Virus record (IMG/VR): IMGVR_UViG_3300030107_002598
Location: 1 to 36,029 of that record
DNA from: a virus
DNA length: 36,029 nucleotides
Strand: one strand, 5' to 3'
The notes beneath the pieces were generated by a model. That model saw only the letters and a program-made list of their open reading frames with translations. It was not told where the DNA came from and did no database searches. This document shows, piece by piece, positions 29,317 through 35,927 of the stretch (position 1 is its first letter; every line of letters starts with the position of its first letter). The translations under genes were made by a program, and so were the position numbers.

Positions 29317-31757
29317 ACCATTCTCTCTTGAATCTCTGCCTCGGCGCTGAACTCTACGCCCAGGACAGTACGTGTTAAGCATTGCTCTACGATTCTTGCG
29401 GTTCTCTCTGCGTCTTCCTCCTTCACTAGGTACAACACACTGTCGTGCATTTGGTTGACGAGACCCGTGCGGGCCTCGAAGTCTGGTTGGATTCTCTCGC
29501 TAAGGTCGGCGAGGCCCATGGCGACTACGCCAAAGCCTCCCGCTTGGCAAGGAAAGTTGACAATAGCGGAGAGGTCCTCCCCGTTGGCGAAGTCACATCG
29601 CCTGCCCAGTACGGGGTCGAGCACGTAGCCCCGGCTACGCCACCCCTGAACCTCTGCCTTCCACCACTCCTCGAACTGTGGTGCTCCCTGCTTCCAGCGT
29701 CGGTGCAAGGCAGACACCTTGCGCACGTTGTAATGGGCGTAGATGAGGTTCCCGCTAGCATCCTCGGCACTGGTTAGCTGTTTGTGGATGGTCGTCGGAG
29801 ACGCCCCGTAGAGGCTCGCATAGCATAGGGTCTTGGCGAGGTCCCTCGCTGCCTTGAACTGTCCCTTACCCTTCTTGGTCTTATCCTTGGGAGCACCGTC
29901 GATCTTCCAGTAGGCATCCCCGAACATAGCCTGACCCGTAATGCCGTGAGGCTCGATGGGTATCTCCCCCTTGAACGACTTGAGGTACATGTCAGCGCCC
30001 GCAACGGCTGCGGCTAACCTTAACTCTAGCTGGTCCATGTCCGCGTAAACGAACCGGTAGCCCGGAGGGGCTGCGAAGATGTCGCGGATAGAGTAGGGCA
30101 GCGTCTGGAAGATGTCCGACGTGAAGCGTCCCGACATCGTACCGTGGGACGAGTAGTCAGCGTGGACCCAGCCGTCCCGGGCTTTATCTGCGATGGGTAG
30201 GAGGTACGTGGTGATCAACTTGTTAGCCCTACGCCACTGCCGTATGGCCTTGAGGTACTCTCGCTGGTCCTCGTCGATGATCGGGTTGCTGATTAGGGCA
30301 CGAAGGCTGGCGTCGTTGGTACTCGGCACGCCTGCCGCCGTGAAGTCCTGGGGAGGCAGGTGCCACTGGTAGTACAGTAGCTCTGCCAACTGCGTATGGG
30401 AGCCCGGATTGACGCTGGGTGCCTGCTGAACTAAGGCGCGAAGCCACTTGGCTCGCTCCTTCTCCTGCTTGGTGAGGTGTTCGAGGCGTCGGTTGTTGTC
30501 CAGGGGTAGACCTAGCCGCTTCATCTGGACGCACAGACCCTGCATCTTGCTGTCGAGTTCGAAGACCTTGGCTTGACCCCTGTCCGTCATGGAACGGAAC
30601 ACCTGGGGCGCACAGAGGCTCGTGACGGTGATGTCTCGGGCGTTGTATTGGTGTAGCTCCGCATCCGTCCGGGCTTCCGTAGCCGTATGGTCAGCCTTCC
30701 AGGCAGGAGCGTCGGTAAACTCGGCACCAACAAAGCCTAGGGAGTGGAAGACCTCATTGTTGTGGAGGCGATGGGCCAAGATCATGTCGAGGTGAGGCGT
30801 CGGAGTCACCCCAAGCCAGTTCTCGGTGACGATACGGTCGAAGTAGCCACTGTTATGGCCCACGATAGCCGTCTTAGGGTCCGTGAACAGGTCTCGGAGC
30901 GCTTCCTTGACCTCCTCGAACTGTTTGTCGGTGTACCAGTCCTGCTTCCCCGTCTCGATGGAGACCCAGGGGATGACAAGGACGTCGAGCCCTCGACCTA
31001 CGCCGAGACAGGTGGGAGTGACGAGCAATGTGTCGTCGCGAGTGGTCTCCCAGTCATATGCGACAGCCTTACCTCGCCATCGAGCCACTGCGTCCCGCGT
31101 TTGTTGGGGAGTGGGTCCGATGATGGGGACAGGCTCGGTCCAGTCGAGTTGTCCCTTGAAGTGGCGGGATGCCTTGATGATGTCGTGGCGGAAGTAGTGT
31201 CGCCACTTGGGTTGGTACCGCACGAGACCAGGGTCCTCGGTCGCGAGCACCTTGGTGCCGCTGTCGAGGGTGATGGGTGCCCCTCGCACGTCACGGAGGA
31301 CCGGAGCGCCGGGTAGGACAGCCTTGGTGGGGAAGGTACCGCACGTCAGGATGTTCTTGTGCTGCCGCATCTCCGCTTCGAGTCGCGGACGGCAGCACTC
31401 CTCCGGGCTTAGGAGGGGTTCCTCCTTGTTCCGCTTGCGTTGACGGTTGATCCGCTTACGCTTCGCGTCGAACTCTTTCTTCTTGTCCTTGGGATAGCGG
31501 CAGGCCACAGTCGTAGTCCACGACACGGTGTCGCGGGAGTAGCCTGCACGCTCTAAGGCTTCGAGGGCTTCGGCACCGTCTGGTCCGACGCCGGGGGCAC
31601 CTCGAAGCTCGTCTCGCTTGGAGGGGAACGGTAAGACCACCAGGGTATCGCTGTTAAGCTCCGCAGGGACGGGGCGAAAGCTCCCCTCCTTACGCAGGTG
31701 GATACCCAAGGCGCACTGGTCACATGCCGCCAGGCTTAGGCAGTCTTTACCGTTCAT
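29313..31757 (-). CDS. polA: DNA polymerase, family A, with N-terminal UDG-like domain
   Basis: The 814-residue protein has three parts. Residues 1-200 resemble 4Fe-4S uracil-DNA glycosylases, with cluster cysteines C12, C15, C86 and C121 or C122, but the catalytic GExPG is LPFPS and the HP motif is EDP, so it is probably inactive. Residues 230-380 are a 3'-5' exonuclease: DWE (D235, E237), HNSGYFD (N302, D307) and YNARD (Y371, D375). Residues 420-814 are the polymerase: motif A ADMDQLELR (D573), O-helix RDLAKTLCYASLYG (K642, Y646, Y650) and motif C HDS (H771, D772). Y646 aligns with E. coli Pol I Phe762. A similar fusion is known in SPO1. GGAG stands five bases before the ATG, inside a small hairpin. 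Confidence 0.93.
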   Translation of the reverse strand: MNGKDCLSLAACDQCALGIHLRKEGSFRPVPAELNSDTLVVLPFPSKRDELRGAPGVGPDGAEALEALERAGYSRDTVSWTTTVACRYPKDKKKEFDAKRKRINRQRKRNKEEPLLSPEECCRPRLEAEMRQHKNILTCGTFPTKAVLPGAPVLRDVRGAPITLDSGTKVLATEDPGLVRYQPKWRHYFRHDIIKASRHFKGQLDWTEPVPIIGPTPQQTRDAVARWRGKAVAYDWETTRDDTLLVTPTCLGVGRGLDVLVIPWVSIETGKQDWYTDKQFEEVKEALRDLFTDPKTAIVGHNSGYFDRIVTENWLGVTPTPHLDMILAHRLHNNEVFHSLGFVGAEFTDAPAWKADHTATEARTDAELHQYNARDITVTSLCAPQVFRSMTDRGQAKVFELDSKMQGLCVQMKRLGLPLDNNRRLEHLTKQEKERAKWLRALVQQAPSVNPGSHTQLAELLYYQWHLPPQDFTAAGVPSTNDASLRALISNPIIDEDQREYLKAIRQWRRANKLITTYLLPIADKARDGWVHADYSSHGTMSGRFTSDIFQTLPYSIRDIFAAPPGYRFVYADMDQLELRLAAAVAGADMYLKSFKGEIPIEPHGITGQAMFGDAYWKIDGAPKDKTKKGKGQFKAARDLAKTLCYASLYGASPTTIHKQLTSAEDASGNLIYAHYNVRKVSALHRRWKQGAPQFEEWWKAEVQGWRSRGYVLDPVLGRRCDFANGEDLSAIVNFPCQAGGFGVVAMGLADLSERIQPDFEARTGLVNQMHDSVLYLVKEEDAERTARIVEQCLTRTVLGVEFSAEAEIQERMV

Positions 31758-31760
31758 CTT

Positions 31761-31773
31761 CTCTCCAAGGGAG
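31761..31773 (-). promoter_or_regulatory. Small hairpin covering the polymerase ribosome binding site
   Basis: In the polymerase mRNA the Shine-Dalgarno GGAG (31766-31763) can pair with CUCC (31773-31770) across a three-base loop. A second CUCCC just upstream offers an alternative partner. The stem is short (4 bp), so any control of polymerase translation would be mild unless combined with the larger stem-loops upstream. Confidence 0.35.
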
Positions 31774-31841
31774 GTGGGAGGCAGGGGATAGGTGAAGCAC
31801 GGGGTACGCAGACACTGGACCTACGAGCACGAGTGTCCGCT

Positions 31842-32087
31842 CAGGAGCGCTGTAGGCTAGCCTCTTTGTTGCGCCCGCTCACCTTATCCCCCACCGACTC
31901 TGTCGGATATCGCCGACAGCCCACAAAGCCAGGAGGGCGAGGGTACTACGCTCGGAGGAATCCCACAACCCCCATGGATACCCCCGCCCTCAAGAAATTA
32001 GGGCCAGGAGAGCAAGGGTACCTAGTGCTAGCTTAACTTGGCCTCACCTTAGCCCGACGCTAGGTACCCTTGCCCTCAAGAAATTAG
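31842..32087 (-). repeat. Array of structured stem-loop units between SSB and polymerase genes
   Basis: The 326-bp gap between the SSB-like and polymerase genes holds two adjacent units, 31928-32001 and 32003-32087. On the + strand each starts GCCAGGAGRGCRAGGGTAC and ends GCCCTCAAGAAATTAG, and each folds on itself. Stem 1 pairs 31933-31946 with 31978-31991; stem 2 pairs 32008-32025 with 32060-32077. A degraded third unit at 31842-31898 shares CAGGAG, GCTAGC, CTCACCTTA-CCC and CCGAC with unit 2 in order. It is followed by a perfect hairpin, CTGTCGG/CCGACAG, at 31900-31919. All A.C mismatches on the + strand are G.U pairs in - strand RNA. The outer end overlaps the SSB stop codon. A structured RNA or a replication origin is likely. 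The rest of the gap, 31758-31841, shows only the small ribosome-site hairpin and a GACACT/AGTGTC dyad. Confidence 0.8.
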
Positions 32088-32590
32088 AAGTCGAGGACTT
32101 GATCCAAGGCAGCGGTGTCCTCGCTCTCCACGCCATTCATGGAGGTAGGAGTCGAGTCCTCCGAGTAGACATCCTTGGTCGCCTCGTAGTCCGCCTCGGT
32201 GATCCACTTGACCGTCGGGTAGCTACCCTCGGGTGCGGGCTTGAAGTAGACGTAGCCACGGCGTCCGAGGACAGCCTTGGCACTCATCTTCTTCTTGCCC
32301 CACTTGCTCGTGTCGTGTCCGACAGAGACAAGCAGTGCTGCCCAGAACGGGGAGAGCTTGGACCACTCCTGCGCGTTGCGGGGGATGTTGAGGCCATCGT
32401 AGATGGTGCGTCCCGTCATGTCACCTTCGACAACACGAGCCGTGAAGCGGGCACGAGGTGCTCCCTTCCGGGTCTCGGTCGTATCCGTCGAGATGATCTC
32501 GACAGCGAAGCTACCCTCGCGAGAGGGGGCACCCATTCCGGATGCTGCGGTTACACCATTGAAGTCTGCGTCAAAGTTCCAGTCACTCAT
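32084..32590 (-). CDS. Single-stranded DNA-binding protein candidate (DUF669-like)
   Basis: A 168-residue protein with an OB-fold-like strand pattern: FAVEIISTDTTETRKGAPRA, RFTARVVEGDMTGRTIYDGL, then AVLGRRGYVYFKPAP. The layout (EVxxxExxxTRKG...GxxxGRxxxDxL) matches DUF669-type phage proteins often coded with recombination genes. The C-terminus is disordered and acidic and ends ALDQVLDF, similar to the acidic tip with terminal Phe of bacterial SSB and T7 gp2.5 that recruits partners. It lies between a Sak4-like ATPase and the polymerase, as expected for a replication SSB. GGGAG precedes the ATG. The stop is part of a conserved repeat end. Confidence 0.7.
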   Translation of the reverse strand: MSDWNFDADFNGVTAASGMGAPSREGSFAVEIISTDTTETRKGAPRARFTARVVEGDMTGRTIYDGLNIPRNAQEWSKLSPFWAALLVSVGHDTSKWGKKKMSAKAVLGRRGYVYFKPAPEGSYPTVKWITEADYEATKDVYSEDSTPTSMNGVESEDTAALDQVLDF

Positions 32591-32593
32591 ATC

Positions 32594-33511
32594 TTACTCC
32601 CAATCCTCAATCACAGTTGTGAGGCTATCAATGAAATTGTCCAGCATGGACTCGTTAAGCCGCCGGATGGCAGCCCTGTCTACGGCATCGGACATCGCCC
32701 ACCGGATGTGGCGCGGGTCCTTTGCTTTCTTTTGTAAAGGTGGAACATTCTTTTTCAAGAATGCGTTTAGGTCGAAGTCTTTGTTGTCGTCCTCCTTCAG
32801 GATCTGTGTTGCGAGTGTCTCCACCACTGGGTCCATCCACTCCAACTCTTTGGGTCGGGGCAGGTCGTAGCCAGCGAGGAGCAAGGGCTCACGCAGGTTC
32901 ATCGGGAACCGGCGAGGGAATACGTTGTCCCGATCCTTCGTCACGTAGGTCGGGTCTGGCTCAGTCGAGAAAGCGTATGGCCAGATAGGATTGGTCTTGT
33001 CTGATACGACACGTAGGATGATGTCGAGCATACCTGGGATCTTCTCGGTAGCCTTGAAGCCTGCGAGAGAGAAGGTGCCGGGGACGAAAATCTTTTGTCC
33101 CCCCTTCTCCACCTCACGAGGCGGGCTCTCATGGAACTCCCAGATGACATTGCATCGCGCCTGACGCGCAGCATCCCGGGCTTCCAGCCAGAAGTCTCCG
33201 TACTTGTCCCAGACTGACCAGCCTGAGTACTCGGTGCGTAGCTTCTTGGCTTCGTTGTCCGCCTCGATGGACAGGTCGGAGAACACGATAGTGTCCACCT
33301 TCTGGCCAGCCTTAGCGATGATGCCAGGAATGTCACGGATACCTGCGGCAGGCAGGAACCGCCTAGGTTCGTAGCCCAAGTAAGACGCACACTTGAGTGC
33401 GCCTCGTGGTGCCACGAAGAGTGCCTCGGGAAAGGCGCGAATGTTGGCGAGTGTCTTGCCCCTACCAGGAGGCGAGTACATCGCCAAGAACAGAGGGTCC
33501 TTGGTCGTCAT
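32594..33511 (-). CDS. AAA_24 / Sak4-like recombination ATPase
   Basis: The ATG at 33511 overlaps the nuclease stop (ATGA); a longer frame to 33604 lies within the nuclease gene. The 305-residue protein begins TTKDPLFLAMYSPPGRGKT with Walker A SPPGRGKT (residues 13-20), and Walker B VDTIVFSDLS at about 72-81. This short start and the GxGKT P-loop are typical of phage AAA_24 (Sak4-type) ATPases, RecA-related single-strand annealing proteins. After residue 200 it is less typical, ending in a charged helical tail (SMLDNFIDSLTTVIEDWE). Its neighbours, a RecB-like nuclease and an SSB, form a recombination set with it. Confidence 0.75.
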   Translation of the reverse strand: MTTKDPLFLAMYSPPGRGKTLANIRAFPEALFVAPRGALKCASYLGYEPRRFLPAAGIRDIPGIIAKAGQKVDTIVFSDLSIEADNEAKKLRTEYSGWSVWDKYGDFWLEARDAARQARCNVIWEFHESPPREVEKGGQKIFVPGTFSLAGFKATEKIPGMLDIILRVVSDKTNPIWPYAFSTEPDPTYVTKDRDNVFPRRFPMNLREPLLLAGYDLPRPKELEWMDPVVETLATQILKEDDNKDFDLNAFLKKNVPPLQKKAKDPRHIRWAMSDAVDRAAIRRLNESMLDNFIDSLTTVIEDWE

Positions 33512-34362
33512 GGTATTTGGAATCCTTGAGTCTGCGTTGGGGTTGTGTCTGTGCCCTGTTTGCACTTGGCAACATAGGGGCAGGCACCATACCTTGTCCA
33601 ACAAATTTGATCGGAGATGGCCATAGGCCAGTTTGAAATAGGTAAATCACTTGCCTCTAATTTTGCCAGTTCCCGACGACGGTGGAGCATGGACGGCTTG
33701 AACGCTGCCTTCATCCCCTCCCCGATGTCGAGTACGTGGCGCGAGAACTTCCAGACACCATCCCTACCGGGCTTCCGCAGGAGATTGATGAGCACTCCTC
33801 CGAACTTCCGTCCGAACATCTTCTCGCCGAAGATCTGGTAGCCCACCATCTGTAGGCTTACCTCGAACGGGCGGATCCCAGGACGGCTAGCTGTCTTGTG
33901 ATCTACGATGTACACCTTACCTGTAGAGGCAGACTTCACGATGAGGTCAGCCCGCTGGGTGAAGAGGAAGGAGTCCCCCCCATCCCGTAGCTGCATCTTC
34001 AGTTCCTTCTCAATGGCCAGCGGAGTCCAGCCCTTGTCGGCGTAGTCGAACTCCCACCCGTACTGTAGGTAGAACTCCTCGACCTTGGGTGCAAGGTAGT
34101 CCCAGTTAGGCTCGTCCTCTAGCTTCGCGGCTAGTGCGTCGAGAGGTGCTAGGTACTCGTTCTCCTCTTCCCACTTCTCGCACATGCTTGCCATGTAGCG
34201 GTGGGCCAGGACAAGGTGGATGAGGGTGCCGAACATCTGCGGTTCAGTAGATGTCCGGGGCTCCTCCAACACATACGAGTAGCCGTACATGCGGAGGCAC
34301 CTGCCTAGGGTGTCATGCCTATGAGCACCCCAAGAGGATTGCCCTGGGTCAATCAGCTTCAT
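33508..34362 (-). CDS. RecB/Cas4-like PD-(D/E)XK nuclease with Fe-S cysteines
   Basis: The 284-residue protein shows the RecB-family nuclease motifs in order: GTLIH (H49), E118 in AIEKEL, D139 in QRADLIV, DHKT (D154, K156) and the QxxxY motif (Q171, Y175). Four cysteines, C22 near the start and C254, C261 and C267 near the end, fit the iron-sulphur cluster of AddB- and Cas4-type nucleases. It would resect or trim DNA ends for recombination with the downstream Sak4-like ATPase and SSB. The start overlaps the 40-residue upstream ORF by 14 bases. Confidence 0.85.
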   Translation of the reverse strand: MKLIDPGQSSWGAHRHDTLGRCLRMYGYSYVLEEPRTSTEPQMFGTLIHLVLAHRYMASMCEKWEEENEYLAPLDALAAKLEDEPNWDYLAPKVEEFYLQYGWEFDYADKGWTPLAIEKELKMQLRDGGDSFLFTQRADLIVKSASTGKVYIVDHKTASRPGIRPFEVSLQMVGYQIFGEKMFGRKFGGVLINLLRKPGRDGVWKFSRHVLDIGEGMKAAFKPSMLHRRRELAKLEASDLPISNWPMAISDQICWTRYGACPYVAKCKQGTDTTPTQTQGFQIP

Positions 34363-34471
34363 CTTCCTTCTCCCTCTTCTTCCGTTTCTTCTTTGGTATG
34401 GATGCGATCAGGCTTGCGATAAGTCCGACCAGCTTGACAATAGGTATTACAATCTTGGCTGGCTTCTTCAC
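34349..34471 (-). CDS. 40-residue cationic membrane-active-type peptide
   Basis: A small reading frame from GTG at 34471, with GGAG seven bases upstream. The product starts VKKPAKIVIPIVKLVGLIAS, continues with a hydrophobic/amphipathic helix (about residues 7-26), then PKKKRKKREKEDEAD. A short hydrophobic helix with a Lys/Arg cluster fits a membrane-associated peptide such as a small lysis or anti-holin factor. It overlaps the nuclease start by 14 bases, in line with coupled translation in this operon. No homologue is recalled with certainty. Its sequence has a clean hydrophobic-charged division, which supports it being coding. Confidence 0.5.
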   Translation of the reverse strand: MKKPAKIVIPIVKLVGLIASLIASIPKKKRKKREKEDEAD

Positions 34472-34522
34472 GAGTAGTCTCCACGTGGTTAAGTAAGGTT
34501 CAACCAATACTTTGGAGGACCT

Positions 34523-34792
34523 GTGTTAGAGGTAGCACGCAGGCTCGCAGTGTACTCGGTCGCCTACGTTGTCCTCCAAGTCATCACAGGTATCGAGGTA
34601 GCCCTGGTATCGGTGGCGCTAGTGCTGTTCGCAGAGTGGCCCCTGGTCGGAGCACTAGCGTTCACCACACCCTTCGGGCTACCACTACTAGTCATCCAGG
34701 CGGCACTAGTAGTGGTAGTCTACGAGAGACTAGAGACAACTCATGGTCGTGGTGAAGAGCAGGATGGCGTAGATTACGCCAATCGCCACTAG
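34523..34792 (+). CDS. Small two-helix membrane protein on opposite strand (holin candidate)
   Basis: An 89-residue protein read from GTG at 34523, with GGAGG four bases before it. It is strongly hydrophobic, with two or three membrane segments (YSVAYVVLQVITGIEVALVS; VALVLFAEWPLVGALAF; LPLLVIQAALVVVVYE) and a polar C-terminus. It fills the only 250-bp piece of this block without a - strand gene, and its 3' end overlaps the convergent gene at 34730-35113 by 63 bases. Small size, two or more helices and nearness to an amidase fit a holin. The opposite orientation is odd and lowers confidence. Confidence 0.5.
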   Translation: MLEVARRLAVYSVAYVVLQVITGIEVALVSVALVLFAEWPLVGALAFTTPFGLPLLVIQAALVVVVYERLETTHGRGEEQDGVDYANRH

Positions 34793-35113
34793 TACCACAC
34801 GAGTAGCCATACCCTCTAGGCCGCACTTGACCTTAGTGTCCTGTAGTTCCCGCGCCTTTCGGTAGGAGGGAACCTTCTGCCACTCACCCTTGGTGAGTCC
34901 TAGGTGCTCACAGAACCGCCTGCCTGTGACAGCAGACTTCACCGTAGAGGGACACTTCACGTACTCGACGCAAGGTTGTCCGGTGTCCTTGGTCGAGGTG
35001 CCTGTCATGGACATGTAGAGGGTATCAGGAAACTGTCGTGGGTAGTCGTAGTCGTAGCGACGCCACGCTGCGATTGACAGTTCCAGGTCTATGTCTCGTC
35101 CTATCCACGTCAT
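34730..35113 (-). CDS. Protein with C-terminal membrane anchor, unknown
   Basis: A 127-residue protein. The first 100 residues are soluble (MTWIGRDIDLELSIAAWRRY; RRFCEHLGLTKGEWQKVPSY), and the last 26 hold a hydrophobic helix (TRVVLVAIGVIYAILLF), so it is tail-anchored. Its start overlaps the amidase stop (ATGA), which makes a lysis-linked role possible, for example amidase control or membrane targeting. Four cysteines are present, one in the last residues (MSCL). The 3' end overlaps the + strand membrane gene. Confidence 0.55.
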   Translation of the reverse strand: MTWIGRDIDLELSIAAWRRYDYDYPRQFPDTLYMSMTGTSTKDTGQPCVEYVKCPSTVKSAVTGRRFCEHLGLTKGEWQKVPSYRKARELQDTKVKCGLEGMATRVVLVAIGVIYAILLFTTTMSCL

Positions 35114-35700
35114 GTCACCCTCGTCCAGTCGACAATACCGGCAGCGATTGTCCTGCCCATAAGTCTTAGGTCTGCGTTGTTGATCTTCGGTGTCGCGTTC
35201 ATCGCGAAGGGCTCACACAATACCGCACTGATGTTCGCAGGTCCAGCAAAGATCCCAGCCACACAAGCGTGGGCGTTGACTGTCCAGTCGTCAGGGCGAG
35301 TCTCCCGTACCGCGACAGGCATACTGTCAAACATCCGAGCTACCCTGTCGTTGATGCAGTGGGCCAGTGCCCTGCCTCCCTGACTACGAGCGTCGTGGAA
35401 GAACACTGCCTTCTGCTTGGGGTCCTCACCGGGGAGGGCGTTGAGGTGACAGGACACGTAGGCAACCTTGTCGAAGTCGTGGGCATACTGGCACGCCTTG
35501 CGTTGCCTCTCGTCTAGGCCACCTTCCCCATCAATGATGACGTGGAAACCTGCCTTGAGACACGTAGCCATGATGGCTTGGATGTACTTCCCAACCTCGA
35601 TGACTTCCCACTTGGCATTGAACGGAGACTCGGCACCCTTCGAGGGCTCCCTCCCGTGGGCACCGAGGTGCCCCCAGGAGATGTAGACTAGTGTCTTCAT
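35110..35700 (-). CDS. N-acetylmuramoyl-L-alanine amidase (endolysin, Amidase_3-like)
   Basis: The 196-residue protein begins MKTLVYISWGHLGAHG and carries the Amidase_3 set: zinc ligands H11 (GHLG), E32 and H85 (SCHLNA), plus the catalytic E163 in LCEPFAMN. It would cut the bond between N-acetylmuramic acid and L-alanine in peptidoglycan. It is single-domain, without a wall-binding module or signal peptide, as in endolysins of phages of Gram-negative hosts; release would need a holin. Overlaps with both neighbours place it at the head of the replication strand rather than beside the late genes, similar to the placing of T7 gp3.5. Confidence 0.85.
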   Translation of the reverse strand: MKTLVYISWGHLGAHGREPSKGAESPFNAKWEVIEVGKYIQAIMATCLKAGFHVIIDGEGGLDERQRKACQYAHDFDKVAYVSCHLNALPGEDPKQKAVFFHDARSQGGRALAHCINDRVARMFDSMPVAVRETRPDDWTVNAHACVAGIFAGPANISAVLCEPFAMNATPKINNADLRLMGRTIAAGIVDWTRVT

Positions 35701-35927
35701 GGGCTAGCCTCCCAGTTAACGGAACGGAACTCCATCGCCTCGATCAGTTCCTCGCTCTGGAACTCCTCGATGATCCCTTCGGATACGAGGTACTCCTTCT
35801 GCCCCGTCGTGAACAGGGGAGAGTGAATCAGGTTCGTCACTTGGAGTGCATCGTCCCCACCGTAGGGCTTGAATCTCTTCTGCCCTTTCAGCTTCAAGTA
35901 CAGTCGCCACATCTTTGTCTTACTCAT
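35697..35927 (-). CDS. Small hypothetical protein
   Basis: A 76-residue protein starting MSKTKMWRLYLKLKGQKRFK, basic at the N-terminus and acidic later (EEFQSEELIEAMEFRSVN). GGAGAG precedes the ATG. The sequence could be a small alpha/beta fold; no family is recognised. Its start overlaps the stop of the partial gene upstream, and its stop overlaps the amidase start, so it is embedded in the operon. Confidence 0.6.
   Translation of the reverse strand: MSKTKMWRLYLKLKGQKRFKPYGGDDALQVTNLIHSPLFTTGQKEYLVSEGIIEEFQSEELIEAMEFRSVNWEASP

Noticed and set aside
30744-31316. 190-residue + strand ORF opposite the polymerase
   Set aside because: It is fully inside the polymerase gene, without a recognisable domain; the polymerase motifs on the other strand are unambiguous.
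31842-32087. Repeat array as a CRISPR or as an intrinsic terminator
   Set aside because: There are only two clear units, internally inverted, with no regular spacers and no cas genes (the Cas4-like nuclease belongs to the recombination set). The stems are not followed by a U-tract on either strand.
33512-33604. Extended start of the Sak4-like ATPase
   Set aside because: The extra 31 residues lie within the nuclease gene and precede a normal short AAA_24 start; the ATG at 33511 overlaps the nuclease stop as ATGA.
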